In this document: positions 31,274 through 41,025 of the stretch, piece after piece
Layout of the letters: each line of letters opens with the position of its first letter
Position numbering within the stretch: position 1 is the stretch's first letter
Translations under genes and position numbers: made by a program
Assembly: GCF_900091475.1 (NCBI RefSeq)
Contig: NZ_FMIB01000002.1
Coordinates: 3,286,001-3,350,000, forward strand
Source: Micromonospora chersina
GTDB lineage: Bacteria > Actinomycetota > Actinomycetes > Mycobacteriales > Micromonosporaceae
Direction of reading: 5' to 3'
DNA length: 64,000 nt
Notes under the pieces: generated by a model
What the model was told of the DNA's origin: nothing
Database searches by the model: none
The model's input: the letters and a program-made list of their open reading frames with translations, nothing else

Positions 31274-33781
31274 CTACGCGTCGGCGTGACCGTACGCGGT
31301 CGTCCGCTTGCGGACCGGCCGGCCCGCCGCCGCCGCGATCCCCCGGAGCTGCTCCTCCGTGCGGGCCGAGCCGTTGCCCGAGCCGGCCATCCGGGAGATG
31401 GTCTCCTCCATGAGGGTGCCGCCCAGGTCGTTGCAGCCGCCCTGGAGCATCGCCACCGTGCCGGCGTCGCCGAGCTTCACCCAGGAGCACTGGATGTTGG
31501 CGATCCGGCCGTGCAGCAGCAGCCGCGCCATGGCGTGCACGACGCGGTTCTCCCGCCAGGTCGGGCCGGGCCGGGCGATGCCGGCCAGGTAGATCGGCGC
31601 GTTGGTGTGCACGAACGGCAGCGCCACGAACTCGGTGAAGCCGCCGGTGCGGTCCTGCACGCCGGCCAGCACCCGGAAGTGGGCCAGCCACTGGCCGGGA
31701 TGGTCGACATGGCCGTACATCATCGTGGAGCTGGACCGGATGCCCAGCTCGTGTGCCGTGCTCACCACGTCGACCCAGGCGGCGGCCGGCAGTTTGCCCT
31801 TGGTGAGCACCCAGCGCACCTCGTCGTCGAGGATCTCCGCGGCGGTGCCGGGGATGGTGTCCAGGCCGGCGTCGCGGAGCTGGAGCAGCCACTCCTTCAC
31901 CGGCACGCCGGCCTTCGCGGCGGCCGTGACGATCTCCATGGGCGAGAAGGCGTGCACGTGCATCCCGGGCACCCGCGCCTTGATCGCCCGGACGATGTCG
32001 GCGTAGCCGGTGACCGGCAGCTTCGGGTCGATGCCGCCCTGGAGGCAGACCTCGGTGGCGCCGGCCGCCCACGCCTCCTCGGCCCGGTCGGCGACCTGCG
32101 CCAGGGAGAGCCGGAACGCGTCGGCGTCGCTCTCCCGCTGGGCGAAGGCGCAGAACCGGCAGCCCACGTAGCAGACGTTCGTGAAGTTGATGTTGCGGTT
32201 GACGACGTACGTGACGTCGTCGCCGACCGCGTCCCGGCGCACGTCGTCGGCGATCCGGCACAGCTCGTCCAGCGCCGGCCCGTCCGCCCCGAACAGCGCC
32301 AGCGCCTTCGCCTCGTGCGCCGGTTCGAGCAGCGCGCCCGGGTCGTCGGCGGCCAGCCGCAGGCCGGCCCGCAGGTCGGGGTCGCTCGCCACGGCGACCG
32401 GGACGGCGACCTTCGCGGCCACCTCCGACCAGTCGCCGTAGACGTCGTCGAAGTCGCCCCGCCGGTCGCCGGTCCGCCCGGTGGTGTCGATGGTGACGTG
32501 CAGGTCGGTACGCCCGCCGAACACCTCCTCCGGCTCCTGCCACGGCCGGCCCACCGGGCGGGCCGCCTCGACGGCGAGCCCGGTCTCCGGATCGGCGAGG
32601 GCGGTGACGTGCGGCAGCAGGCGCGGATCGAGCCACGGATCGCCGGCCCGGACGTACTCGGGGTAGACGGTCAGCCGCTCGCGCAGGGTGAAGCCGGCCT
32701 GCCCGGTGCGCCGGGCCAGCTCGTCCAGCTGGGGCCAGGGCCGCTCGGGGTTGACGTGGTCGGGGGTCACCGGCGAGACGCCGCCCCAGTCGTCGATGCC
32801 GGCGCGCAGCAGCAGGTCGTACTCGCCCTCGATGAGGTTCGGCGGGGCCTGGATCCGGGCCTTCGGGCCGAGCAGCACCCGGGCCACCGCCACCGTGGCG
32901 GCCAGATCGTGCAACTCCGCGTCCGGCATGCCGCGCATCGCGGTGTCCGGCTTGGCACGGAAGTTCTGCACGATCACCTCCTGGAGGTGGCCGTACTCCC
33001 GGTGCGCCCGGCGGATGGCGAACAGCGCGTCGACCCGCTCGGCCAGGGTCTCCCCGATCCCGATGAGCAGCCCGGTGGTGAACGGCACGCCGACCCGGCC
33101 GGCGTCGTCGAGCACCCGCAGCCGCACCGCCGGCTCCTTGTCCGGCGAGCCGTAGTGCGGGCCGCCCGGCTCGGACCAGAGCCGCGTCGCGGTGGTCTCC
33201 AGCATCATGCCCATGCTCGGCGCCACCGGCTTGAGCCGTTGCAGCTCCGACCAGGACAGCACGCCCGGGTTGAGGTGCGGCAACAGCCCGGTCTCCTCCA
33301 GCACCGCCACCGCGCAGGCGCGCAGGTAGTCGAGGGTGGAGTCGTAGCCCCGCTCGTCCAGCCACCGCCGGGCGGCCGGCCAGCGCTCCTCGGGGCGGTC
33401 GCCGAGGGTGAACAGCGCCTCCTTGCAGCCCTGCGCGGCGCCCTCCCGGGCGATGGCGAGGACCTCGTCCTTCTCCAGGTACGCGGCGGGCAGCCGGTGC
33501 GGCACGGTGGCGAAGGTGCAGTAGTGGCAGCGGTCCCGGCAGAGCCGGGTCAGCGGGATGAACACCTTCTTGGAGAAGGTGACGACGCCGGGGCGGCCGG
33601 CCTCCCGCAGCCCGGCGTCGCGGATCTCACCGGCGATCCGGAGCAGTTCGTCCAGGGCCGCGCCGCGCGCGGTCAGCAGCCCGCTCGCCTCGGCCACGTC
33701 CAGGGCCCGGCCCGTGGCGGCCCGGCCCAGGGCCCGCCGGACGCTCGCCTCGGTGGGGGCGGGATCGCTGCGATCAACCAT
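31274..33781 (-). CDS. fbiC: FO synthase, bifunctional (CofG-CofH fusion)
   Basis: 835-residue double radical-SAM enzyme making FO (the deazaflavin core of F420) from tyrosine and a flavin-pathway pyrimidine. The N-terminal CofG half has its cluster motif C-R-D-R-C-H-Y-C at residues 81-88. The C-terminal CofH half has [14 protein letters not shown] around residues 532-545. Other motifs are [20 protein letters not shown] and [15 protein letters not shown]. Length equals the mycobacterial FbiC. Unlike M. tuberculosis, where fbiC is far away, it is here close to cofD and cofE, on the opposite strand. Confidence 0.95.
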   Translation of the reverse strand: MVDRSDPAPTEASVRRALGRAATGRALDVAEASGLLTARGAALDELLRIAGEIRDAGLREAGRPGVVTFSKKVFIPLTRLCRDRCHYCTFATVPHRLPAAYLEKDEVLAIAREGAAQGCKEALFTLGDRPEERWPAARRWLDERGYDSTLDYLRACAVAVLEETGLLPHLNPGVLSWSELQRLKPVAPSMGMMLETTATRLWSEPGGPHYGSPDKEPAVRLRVLDDAGRVGVPFTTGLLIGIGETLAERVDALFAIRRAHREYGHLQEVIVQNFRAKPDTAMRGMPDAELHDLAATVAVARVLLGPKARIQAPPNLIEGEYDLLLRAGIDDWGGVSPVTPDHVNPERPWPQLDELARRTGQAGFTLRERLTVYPEYVRAGDPWLDPRLLPHVTALADPETGLAVEAARPVGRPWQEPEEVFGGRTDLHVTIDTTGRTGDRRGDFDDVYGDWSEVAAKVAVPVAVASDPDLRAGLRLAADDPGALLEPAHEAKALALFGADGPALDELCRIADDVRRDAVGDDVTYVVNRNINFTNVCYVGCRFCAFAQRESDADAFRLSLAQVADRAEEAWAAGATEVCLQGGIDPKLPVTGYADIVRAIKARVPGMHVHAFSPMEIVTAAAKAGVPVKEWLLQLRDAGLDTIPGTAAEILDDEVRWVLTKGKLPAAAWVDVVSTAHELGIRSSSTMMYGHVDHPGQWLAHFRVLAGVQDRTGGFTEFVALPFVHTNAPIYLAGIARPGPTWRENRVVHAMARLLLHGRIANIQCSWVKLGDAGTVAMLQGGCNDLGGTLMEETISRMAGSGNGSARTEEQLRGIAAAAGRPVRKRTTAYGHADA

Positions 33782-33858
33782 CCGCCCAGCCTATGCGCTG
33801 GCCGGTGCGGAGCCGCCCGCCCCCGGCCACGAGGCGGGGACGGGCGGCATCCGACGGC

Positions 33859-34758
33859 TCAGCGCGGGTAGTTCGGGTCCTCCCGGTCGAAGCGCTGGGT
33901 GCGGTCGTCCGGCGGCGCCGGGTGGCCGGGGTCGACCGGCTGGCGCGGGATGGCCTGGGTCGGGTCCGCGGACGGCGGCTGACCGAACGGCGGGGCCGGG
34001 TGCGGAGCACCGCCGTAGGCCGGCCCGGACTGCGGGAAGGGCGGGCTCGACTGCGGCGCGCCGAACGGCGGGCTCGACTGCGGAGTGTGCGGCGGGGCGG
34101 TGTTGAACGGCGGCGCGGACTGCGGCGGGCCGTACGGACCGGGCTGCGGGTAGCCGCCCGGCTGCTGCGGCGCGCCGGCCTGCGGGTAGCCGCCCGGAGC
34201 CGGGTAACCGCCGGGCTGCTGCGGCCAGCCGGGCTGCGCCTGGCCGTAGACACCGGGCTGCGGCTTCGGCTTCGGGACGTAGTAGAGGGTGCGCCAGATC
34301 TTGACGACGACGAACGCGGCGATCGCGAAGACGGCCAGCCAGGCCACCCGGGTGAGCAGGCCGAGGAAGGCGTCCAGCACCTCGCCGTCGGCGAGCCGGC
34401 CGACCATCCAGATCAGGAAGGTGAGCGCGCCGAACGCCGCGGAGACGGCGTACTCGACAAGCGCCACCTGGGTGATCAGCTTCGCCTTCGGCAGCACCGG
34501 GCGGACGTGGGTGGCCAGCAGCACGGCCAGCAGCGGCAGGACCGTCGACTCCAGGCCGACGAAGGCGAAGAAGGTGCTCCCGGCCCGGCCGCTGAACGTG
34601 CTGTAGTCGTCGACGGGCACCAGCAGGCGCAGCAGGCCGACGAAGAGCAGCACGGCGTTCGCGCCGAGCAGGACGAGCGCGGCCAGTTCGCGCAACGGCT
34701 TGGTCAACTGGCTGGCCTGCGTGGTGTCGCCGGACGCGGGCTCGGCGGGGCTGGTCAC
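33859..34758 (-). CDS. Membrane protein with Pro/Gly/Gln-rich cytoplasmic tail
   Basis: 299 residues, not a recognised family. The first half has about four transmembrane helices (LAALVLLGANAVLLFVGLL, FVGLESTVLPLLAVLLA, a third around AFGALTFLIWMVG, a fourth AWLAVFAIAAFVVV). The second half is low-complexity with repeated PGGYP, GAPQ and QSSPPF motifs, ending in a charged stretch RTQRFDREDPNYPR. Such tails are common in actinobacterial envelope proteins. GTG is preceded by GGGGGAG. It is divergent from cofD, with about 100 bp between. Function unknown. Confidence 0.8.
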   Translation of the reverse strand: MTSPAEPASGDTTQASQLTKPLRELAALVLLGANAVLLFVGLLRLLVPVDDYSTFSGRAGSTFFAFVGLESTVLPLLAVLLATHVRPVLPKAKLITQVALVEYAVSAAFGALTFLIWMVGRLADGEVLDAFLGLLTRVAWLAVFAIAAFVVVKIWRTLYYVPKPKPQPGVYGQAQPGWPQQPGGYPAPGGYPQAGAPQQPGGYPQPGPYGPPQSAPPFNTAPPHTPQSSPPFGAPQSSPPFPQSGPAYGGAPHPAPPFGQPPSADPTQAIPRQPVDPGHPAPPDDRTQRFDREDPNYPR

Positions 34759-34857
34759 GGACTCCCCCTGGGGACGAAAACGGACAGTTGCCGACGTGAG
34801 CGTAGTCTCTCGGGCCACCGGGCGATCGACGGCCGCGCGTGCGGAAGGATGGACGCC

Positions 34858-35805
34858 ATGCGCATCGTGGTTCTGACCGGCGGGATCGGGGGCGCCCGGT
34901 TCCTGCTCGGCGTCCGGGCGTACGCCCGGGAGGTGGGCGCCGAGGTGACCGCCGTGGTCAACGTCGGCGACGATCTGCTGCTGCACGGGCTGAAGGTCTG
35001 CCCCGACCTGGACAGTGTCATGTACACGCTGGGCGGTGGCGCCGACCCGGAGCGCGGCTGGGGCCGGGTCGGCGAGACCTGGACGGTCAAGTCTGAGCTG
35101 GCCGCGTACGGCGCCGAGCCGGCCTGGTTCGGGCTGGGCGACAAGGACATCGCCACCCATCTGGTGCGCACCACCATGCTCAACGCCGGCTACCCGCTGT
35201 CCCAGGTCACCGAGGCGCTGGCCACCCGGTGGCAGCCCGGCGTACGCCTGCTGCCAGCGACCGACGACCGGCTGGAGACGCATGTCGTGGTCGACCTGGA
35301 CGGCGGCCAGCGGGCGATCCACTTCCAGGAGTGGTGGGTGCGCCACCGGGCGGACGTGCCGACGCACCGGTTCGTCTTCGTGGGCGCGGAGGCGGCCAAG
35401 CCGGCGCCCGGGGTGGTGGAGGCCATCGGCGCCGCCGACGTGGTGCTCGTGGCGCCCAGCAACCCGGTGGTGAGCATCGCCCCGATCCTGGCCGTGCCGG
35501 GCCTGCGCGACGCGGTCGCCGACGGTCCGGCACCGGTCGTCGGGGTGTCCCCGATCATCGGCGGCGCGCCGGTCCGTGGCATGGCCGACCGCTGCCTGTC
35601 CGTGCTCGGCGTCGAGTGCAGCGCGGCCGGTGTGGGGGGCCTGTACGGCGCCCGGTCGGCCGGCGGCCTGCTCGACGGCTGGCTGGTCGCGCCCGAGGAC
35701 GAGGGCACCGTGGTGCCGGAGGTGACCGTGCGCGCGGCGCCGCTGCGGATGATCGACGAGGCGGCGACGGTGGCGATGGTCCGGGCCGCGTTGGAGCTGA
35801 TGTGA
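34858..35805 (+). CDS. cofD: 2-phospho-L-lactate (LPPG:FO) transferase
   Basis: 315-residue transferase that joins a phospholactate/phosphoenolpyruvate moiety to FO during F420 synthesis (CofD/FbiA). Seen: RIVVLTGGIGGARFLLG, NVGDDLLLHGLKVCPDLDSV, KDIATHLVRTTML, and VLVAPSNPVVSIAPIL. All are family hallmarks for FO and nucleotide binding. GGAAGGA precedes the ATG. The stop overlaps the cofE GTG, giving coupled synthesis. It is the FbiA orthologue by synteny (whiB2-fbiA-fbiB). Confidence 0.95.
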   Translation: MRIVVLTGGIGGARFLLGVRAYAREVGAEVTAVVNVGDDLLLHGLKVCPDLDSVMYTLGGGADPERGWGRVGETWTVKSELAAYGAEPAWFGLGDKDIATHLVRTTMLNAGYPLSQVTEALATRWQPGVRLLPATDDRLETHVVVDLDGGQRAIHFQEWWVRHRADVPTHRFVFVGAEAAKPAPGVVEAIGAADVVLVAPSNPVVSIAPILAVPGLRDAVADGPAPVVGVSPIIGGAPVRGMADRCLSVLGVECSAAGVGGLYGARSAGGLLDGWLVAPEDEGTVVPEVTVRAAPLRMIDEAATVAMVRAALELM

Positions 35806-36887
35806 GGCTGGAGATCCTGCCGGTGCTGGGCATCGGCCACGTGACCGAGGGCGACGACCTGGCGGCGCTGATCGCCACCGCGGCGCCCTGGCTGCGCGAC
35901 GGCGACGTGCTGGTGGTGACCAGCAAGATCGTGTCGAAGGCGGAGGGCCGGCTGGTCGACGTGCCGGCCGACGGCCCGGACCGGCTCGCCGCCCGGGACG
36001 AGGTGCTGGCCGGGGAGACCGCCCGGGTGGTGGCCAGCCGCGGCGCGACCCGGATCGTGCAGACCCACCACGGGTTCGTGATGGCCTCCGCCGGCATCGA
36101 CGCGTCCAACGTGGACAAGACCCGGCTGGTGCTGCTGCCCGAGGACCCGGACGCCTCCGCCCGCGCGCTGCGGGCCGCGCTGCGCGAGCGGTACGACCTC
36201 GACGTCGCGGTCATCGTCTCCGACACCATGGGCCGGCCGTGGCGCAACGGTCTCACCGACGTGGCGCTCGGGGTGGCCGGAATGCCGGCGATCCGCGACC
36301 ACCGGGGCGAGATCGACCCCTACGGCAACGAGCTCCACCTCACCCAGATGGCCGTGGTGGACGAGTTGGCCGGCGCCGGCGAGCTGATCAAGGGCAAGTG
36401 CGACCAGGTGCCGGTCGCGGTGATCCGGGGCTACCTGGGCGCGACGCGGGACGACGACACGGGCGCCCGGGCGCTGGTCCGGGACGCGTCGCTGGACCTC
36501 TTCTCCCTCGGCACGGCGGAGGCGCACGCCGCCGGGCTGCGGGCGGCGGCCACCCTGGCCGACGGCCCCGGTCCGGCACCGGCCGACCCGGCCGCCGTCG
36601 ACCGGGCGATCGCCGCGGTCGCCGAGGTGGTCGCGCCCGGCACCGTCTTCACCCACGTCACCGACCAGGAGGTACGCGCCGGACTGGTCGCCACCGTGCC
36701 CGGCTGGCCGGCGGAGGCCACCGGTCTGGTGCTGGGCGCGCCGCCGGCCCCGGTGGACCCGGCGGACCTGGTGCGGTTCGGCGCCGACCTGCAACGGCTG
36801 CGTACCGCGCTGGCCGCCGAGGGCGTCCCGTCGGCGCTGCTTTCCCCGCCGCCCGGAAGCACCGCCTGCGCGGCCCTCGCCGTCTGA
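35802..36887 (+). CDS. cofE: Coenzyme F420-0:L-glutamate ligase lacking the usual FbiB reductase domain
   Basis: 361 residues. The CofE ligase domain (about residues 1-245) is complete: VTSKIVSKAEGRL, TRIVQTHHGFVMASAGID, VSDTMGRPWRNGLTDVALG and IDPYGNELHLTQMA. It adds glutamates to F420-0. In mycobacterial FbiB (about 448 residues) a nitroreductase-like FMN domain follows and reduces dehydro-F420-0. Here only about 115 Ala/Pro-rich residues follow, without flavin motifs, and the stop is clean. GTG overlaps the cofD stop. The reductase step must then be done by another protein, or the precursor differs. Confidence 0.92.
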   Translation: MRLEILPVLGIGHVTEGDDLAALIATAAPWLRDGDVLVVTSKIVSKAEGRLVDVPADGPDRLAARDEVLAGETARVVASRGATRIVQTHHGFVMASAGIDASNVDKTRLVLLPEDPDASARALRAALRERYDLDVAVIVSDTMGRPWRNGLTDVALGVAGMPAIRDHRGEIDPYGNELHLTQMAVVDELAGAGELIKGKCDQVPVAVIRGYLGATRDDDTGARALVRDASLDLFSLGTAEAHAAGLRAAATLADGPGPAPADPAAVDRAIAAVAEVVAPGTVFTHVTDQEVRAGLVATVPGWPAEATGLVLGAPPAPVDPADLVRFGADLQRLRTALAAEGVPSALLSPPPGSTACAALAV

Positions 36888-36963
36888 CCGTGCGGGCCGG
36901 GCGGCGTGGTGTCGCCCGCTGGGCCGTCCGTGTCGTCCCATGGCGGCGTGGCCGGGCGGCTCG

Positions 36964-37956
36964 TCAGGCGTCGAGGACGGCCCGGCCGAGCGGGGTCAGG
37001 GTGTGCAGGACGGTGTTGCGGTCGCGGTGGCTGACCAGCAGCCCGGCGTTGCGCAGCACGGTGGTGTGCTGGCTGGCCGCAGCGGCGGAGATGCGCAGCC
37101 GGCGGGCGACCTCGCCGGTGGTGCAGCCCTGGTCGGCGGCCTCCAGCACGCCCGCCCGGGTCCGGCCGAGCAGGGCGGCCAGCGCCTCCCGCTGCGCGGC
37201 GTCGGCGTGGCCGCCCGCCTCGGGCATGAGGCCGCCGAGCCGGTCGACGGGGTAGACCAGCACCGGCGGCAGGCTCGGGTCGAGCAGCGCGACCGGGGTG
37301 CGCGCGCAGAAGAACGAGGGAACCAGCAGCAGTCCGCGGCCGTCGAGGTGCAGTTCCCGGCTGTCCGGGTAGTCGAGGACCTCCAGCACCTCGCCGTCCC
37401 AGCGCATGCTCGGGCGGAGGCTGGCCAGCAGCCCCTCGGCGCCGCCGTCGAGCAGGGCCCGGGCGCGGCGGGCCCGGTCCGCCTCCACGGCGGCCTGGAT
37501 CCGGGACCAGTACGGGGTGACGGCCAGCGACTGGTAGCGCAGCATCGAGTCGGTCAGGTGGTGCAGCACCTCGGGCTCGCCGCGGGCCAGCGCGGTCGCC
37601 GACGGCGGCAGCGTGTTCTCCTCGGCCAGCAGGCCGAGGTCCCGGCGGAGCATGTCGGCCGGGGTGCCCCGGACCGCCTCCAGCCCGGCCTCCAGGCCGT
37701 CCTTGCTGGCGTACGGGGTGAGGAAGTCGGGGAAGTAGCCGCGGGGCGGGTTGAGGGCCAGCAGCAGTCGGTAGCGTTCGGCCGCGCTGTCGGTCCGCAG
37801 CCCGCGGGCCACGGTGCGTCGCCACTCGGTCAGCAGCGGGTCACGCCCGCGCCCCTGGAGCAGGTGCAGGCTGAGGACCAGCTCCCAGACCGGGTCCGCG
37901 GCGGGGGCCACCCTGGTCCGCAGGATGTCCTCGCGGGAGAAAACGACCTTCAGCAT
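36964..37956 (-). CDS. ArsR-type winged-helix transcriptional regulator with large N-terminal domain
   Basis: 330 residues. The DNA-binding domain is at the C-terminus (about 265-325): TRAGVLEAADQGCTTGEVAR, RRLRISAAAASQHTTVLRNA and LGRAVLDA. The ~250-residue N-terminal region (SREDILRTRVAPAADPVWEL at its start) is the type found in actinobacterial ArsR-like regulators with an added effector domain, and it has no metal-binding Cys pair. ATG follows GGGAGAG. It is convergent with cofE and has no obvious target operon next to it, so it may be autoregulatory or act elsewhere. Confidence 0.85.
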   Translation of the reverse strand: MLKVVFSREDILRTRVAPAADPVWELVLSLHLLQGRGRDPLLTEWRRTVARGLRTDSAAERYRLLLALNPPRGYFPDFLTPYASKDGLEAGLEAVRGTPADMLRRDLGLLAEENTLPPSATALARGEPEVLHHLTDSMLRYQSLAVTPYWSRIQAAVEADRARRARALLDGGAEGLLASLRPSMRWDGEVLEVLDYPDSRELHLDGRGLLLVPSFFCARTPVALLDPSLPPVLVYPVDRLGGLMPEAGGHADAAQREALAALLGRTRAGVLEAADQGCTTGEVARRLRISAAAASQHTTVLRNAGLLVSHRDRNTVLHTLTPLGRAVLDA

Positions 37957-38208
37957 GGAACTCTCCCGGGCGGACAGAGGGAGTGCCCGCCACCCTGAGC
38001 ACTGTACTCGCCGGCACTTATCTCCATTTTTAAGCGTGGGATGAAAAACCTCGACGGTGCGTGGGCGGGTTGGGCAGACTGCCCTTGCCCGCCGTAGCCG
38101 GGGCGCGGCAGTGCCGGCCCGGTCGACGGTCAGCGGGCGCGCCGGTCGCCCGGACGGCACCACGAGGGTCTGCGGCTCTTCTCCGTGGAGGTGTCGTCCG
38201 GCGACCGC

Positions 38209-39246
38209 TCAGCCGAGCCAGAGCGCCACCCGGTGGTCCTCGTCGGTGACGTAGTAGCAGCTCCCGTCCAGCTCGGCCAGCCCCTCCACGTGGTGGAACG
38301 GCGCCAGCTCGGCCACCAGCTTCCCCGCCACCCGGGCGTCCGGGCCGACGTCGTGCCGGAACCGGACGTGCCGCGAGGTGACCTCGCCGCCGTGCGGGTG
38401 GTCGTCCAGCAGCACCGAACCCTTGCCGACCGCGTCGATGGAGCCGATCACCGCCGCGTAGCCGCCGTCCGGCGTCGGGGCGATGGCCCGGAAGCCGGTG
38501 AGCGTGCCCGCCGGGGTCACCCCGGTCAGGGCGTACGCACCGACGGCCCGCGGCCAGCCGGGGTGATCGCCGAACATATCGGCCACACCGGCCACCTCGA
38601 CGAGGATCGGCTCGCCCTCGGCGGTCACCGGGAAGCGCAGCCCGAGCAGCACCGTCCCGGCCGGGGTGAAGGCCGCCGCCTCGACGTTGAGCGGCAGGTC
38701 GCCCTCGGCCAGCCGGCTCACCCAACTCTTCGCCCGGGCGGTGCTCCGGGCCAGGGTCTCCACGATGAACCGCTGCCGGACCCGTTCCCCGGGCGGCAGC
38801 GGGGTCAGCGGCGCCGCGGCGAGCGCGTCGTTGACCGCCCGGTGCAGCCGGAACCGGTTGCGCACCACGTGCACCGGCAGCGTCCCGCGCGCCGCGTCGT
38901 CCTCGCGGAACCGGGCCACGAACGCCCGCCGGGGGCGCAGCGGGCCGGCCTTGGAGCCGAAGTGCGAGCCGAAGACGTACACCCAGCCGTCGTGGTGGGC
39001 GAGCGCCTCGCCGTCCTCGGTGCGGCCGTTCTCGGGGCCGGCGTCGGCGGACACGTGGTGCGCCACCCACTCGCCGTCCGCGCGCTCCAGCAGCAGGGCC
39101 AGGCACTGTTCCACCGGGCCCTCGTCGAGGACGGTCCAGAATCCCCGCCGGGCGCCGTGGGCGCGCAGCAGGGCCGGGGAGCGTACCGGCAGCAGGTCAC
39201 TGGCCTCGTTGCCGGCCACGACGAACTCGACGAGTCGCAGGGTCAC
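38209..39246 (-). CDS. Conserved hypothetical protein, possibly a beta-propeller-like cytoplasmic protein
   Basis: 345 residues, unassigned. There is no signal peptide or membrane segment. Repeating short beta-like segments are visible (WVYVFGSHFGS, FTPAGTVLLGLRFP, VEGLAELDGSCYYVTDEDH), and GLRFP / GLAELDG-type motifs recur as in DUF3616-like proteins, but I am not sure of that match. The GTG start lies 40 bp from the divergent Nudix gene. It ends near the upstream region of the ArsR gene with no marked terminator. Function unknown. Confidence 0.75.
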   Translation of the reverse strand: MTLRLVEFVVAGNEASDLLPVRSPALLRAHGARRGFWTVLDEGPVEQCLALLLERADGEWVAHHVSADAGPENGRTEDGEALAHHDGWVYVFGSHFGSKAGPLRPRRAFVARFREDDAARGTLPVHVVRNRFRLHRAVNDALAAAPLTPLPPGERVRQRFIVETLARSTARAKSWVSRLAEGDLPLNVEAAAFTPAGTVLLGLRFPVTAEGEPILVEVAGVADMFGDHPGWPRAVGAYALTGVTPAGTLTGFRAIAPTPDGGYAAVIGSIDAVGKGSVLLDDHPHGGEVTSRHVRFRHDVGPDARVAGKLVAELAPFHHVEGLAELDGSCYYVTDEDHRVALWLG

Positions 39247-39285
39247 CCGGCCAGGGTACGGAGGGCGCGCCCGTACAGTGGCGGG

Positions 39286-39858
39286 GTGCCGGAGACCGAG
39301 ACGTACGCCCACCTGCACGCCGACGCCACCGCGGTGCTGAGCCGCTGGACGGCGACCAGCCCGGCGGCCGCCGCGAACCGGGACCGGACCCTGGCGCTGC
39401 TCGCCGCCGGGCCGGCGGCGATGAGCCGGGCGCACCGGCCCGGGCACGTCACCGCCAGCGCCCTGGTGCTCGACCCGGCCGGCGACCGGGTGCTGCTGTG
39501 CCTGCACGGCAAGTTCCGCAAGTGGGTGCAGCTCGGCGGGCACTGCGAGCCCGGCGACCGGACCCTGGCGGCCGCCGCGCTGCGTGAGGCCACCGAGGAG
39601 TCCGGGATCGCCGGCCTCGTGGTCGACCCCACGCCGATCGACGTGGACATCCACCCGGTGGCCTGCCAGGGCGGCTCGCTGCACTACGACGTCCGGTTCG
39701 CCGTGCTCGCCCCGGCCGGGGCGACCGAGCGGGTCAGCGCCGAGTCCGAGGCGCTGGGCTGGTTCCCGCCGGACCGGCTGCCCGAGCCGCTGGCCGACGG
39801 GACCGTCCAACTGGTGGCCCCGGCGCTGGCGACGCTGGCCCGGCGGGTCGCCGGCTGA
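39286..39858 (+). CDS. Nudix hydrolase
   Basis: 190-residue Nudix-fold hydrolase. The core begins at HVTASALVLDPAGDRVLLCL and leads to the Nudix helix GGHCEPGDRTLAAAALREAT followed by EESGI. The central REATEESG is intact, but the spacing upstream differs slightly from the textbook box (GGH-x-EPGD), a variant common in actinobacterial members. An N-terminal extension of about 55 residues is helical. The substrate (a nucleoside diphosphate derivative) cannot be predicted. GTG start; divergent from the hypothetical gene at 38209. Confidence 0.86.
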   Translation: MPETETYAHLHADATAVLSRWTATSPAAAANRDRTLALLAAGPAAMSRAHRPGHVTASALVLDPAGDRVLLCLHGKFRKWVQLGGHCEPGDRTLAAAALREATEESGIAGLVVDPTPIDVDIHPVACQGGSLHYDVRFAVLAPAGATERVSAESEALGWFPPDRLPEPLADGTVQLVAPALATLARRVAG

Positions 39859-39870
39859 ACCGGGGCCGGC

Positions 39871-40962
39871 TCAGACCAGCCCCTCCTCGCCGCGCTCCTT
39901 GAGCTCGTCGACGATCTTCTTGACGTCCTGCGCCCGGTCGCGCGGGCAGACCAGCAGGGCGTCCGGGGTGTCCACCACGATCAGGTCGTGGACGCCGATC
40001 GCGGCCACCAGCCGACCGGACTGCGGCACCACCACCAGGCCGCTGGTGTCCCGCAGCAGCACGCCCGGCTTGGCGTCGCCGCCCAGCACCACGTTGCCGG
40101 CGGCGTCGGCGGGGAGCACCTCGCCGAGGGTGTGGAAGTCGCCGACGTCGTTCCAGCCGAAGTCGCCGGGGACGGTCGCCACCCGGCCGGCGGTGGCCGC
40201 GCCCTCCATCACCGCGTAGTCCACGGAGATCTTCGGCAGGGTCGGCCAGACCGTGCCGAGGACGTCGTCCTGCTCGGGGCTGCCCCACGCCGCCGCGATC
40301 GCGGTGATCCCCGCGTGCAGGGCCGGCTGCTGCCGGGCCAGCTCGGCCAGGAAGACGTCCACCCGCCAGACGAACATGCTGGCGTTCCAGAGGTGCCGGC
40401 CGGAGCGGAGGTAGACCTCCGCCACCTCGACGGCCGGCTTCTCCTTGAACTCGATCACCGGGCGCAGCGGACTGTCGCCCACCGGTTCGCCGGTCTCCAG
40501 GTAGCCGTAGCCGGTCTCGGGGCGGGTCGGGGTGATGCCCACGGTCATGAGGGAACCCTGCTCGGCGCCGCGGATGGCCTGCCGGACCACCTCGGCCCAG
40601 CGCGCCGGGTCACCGATGAGGTGGTCGGCGGCGAACGAGCCCATCACCGCCTCCGGGTCGCGTGCGGCGATCACCGCGGCCGCCAGCGCGATCGCCGCGC
40701 AGGAGTCGCGGGGCGAGGGCTCGACCAGGATGTTCTCCTCCGGCACGCCCGCCAGTTGCCGGGCCACCGCCGCGACGTGCGCGGCCCCCGTGACCACCAG
40801 CGTGCGCTCGGGGCTGGTCAACGGCGACAGCCGGTCGACCGTCGCCTGGAGCAGCGAGGCCGGTGTGCCGGTCAGCGGGTGGAGGAACTTGGGGTGGCCG
40901 GCACGGGACAGCGGCCACAACCTTGTGCCGCTGCCACCCGCCGGGATGACGGCGTAGAACAT
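39871..40962 (-). CDS. manC: Mannose-1-phosphate guanylyltransferase
   Basis: 363-residue GT-A-fold nucleotidyltransferase producing GDP-mannose from GTP and mannose-1-phosphate, for mannosylated glycolipids and glycans of the envelope. Seen: VIPAGGSGTRLWPLSRAGHP followed by KFLHPL (the usual KQF is KFL), VMGSFAADHLI, GYGYLETGEP, VIEFKEKPAVEVAEVYL and VPGDFGWNDVGDFHTL. It lacks the C-terminal isomerase domain of bifunctional ManC. The start is the ATG opening MFYAVIPAGG; no clear Shine-Dalgarno is seen. It corresponds to Rv3264c by synteny, with a glycosyltransferase upstream on the same strand. Confidence 0.92.
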   Translation of the reverse strand: MFYAVIPAGGSGTRLWPLSRAGHPKFLHPLTGTPASLLQATVDRLSPLTSPERTLVVTGAAHVAAVARQLAGVPEENILVEPSPRDSCAAIALAAAVIAARDPEAVMGSFAADHLIGDPARWAEVVRQAIRGAEQGSLMTVGITPTRPETGYGYLETGEPVGDSPLRPVIEFKEKPAVEVAEVYLRSGRHLWNASMFVWRVDVFLAELARQQPALHAGITAIAAAWGSPEQDDVLGTVWPTLPKISVDYAVMEGAATAGRVATVPGDFGWNDVGDFHTLGEVLPADAAGNVVLGGDAKPGVLLRDTSGLVVVPQSGRLVAAIGVHDLIVVDTPDALLVCPRDRAQDVKKIVDELKERGEEGLV

Positions 40963-41025
40963 CAGCACATCATGCCCGAACCGCCGTGCTACGGGACCGG
41001 GGTCGGGCGTACCCGCAGGTGACAC

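Noticed and set aside
30908..33871. Open plus-strand frame of about 987 codons opposite fbiC
   Set aside because: FbiC motifs on the minus strand are unambiguous; the antisense frame is Arg/Gly/His-rich without domains.
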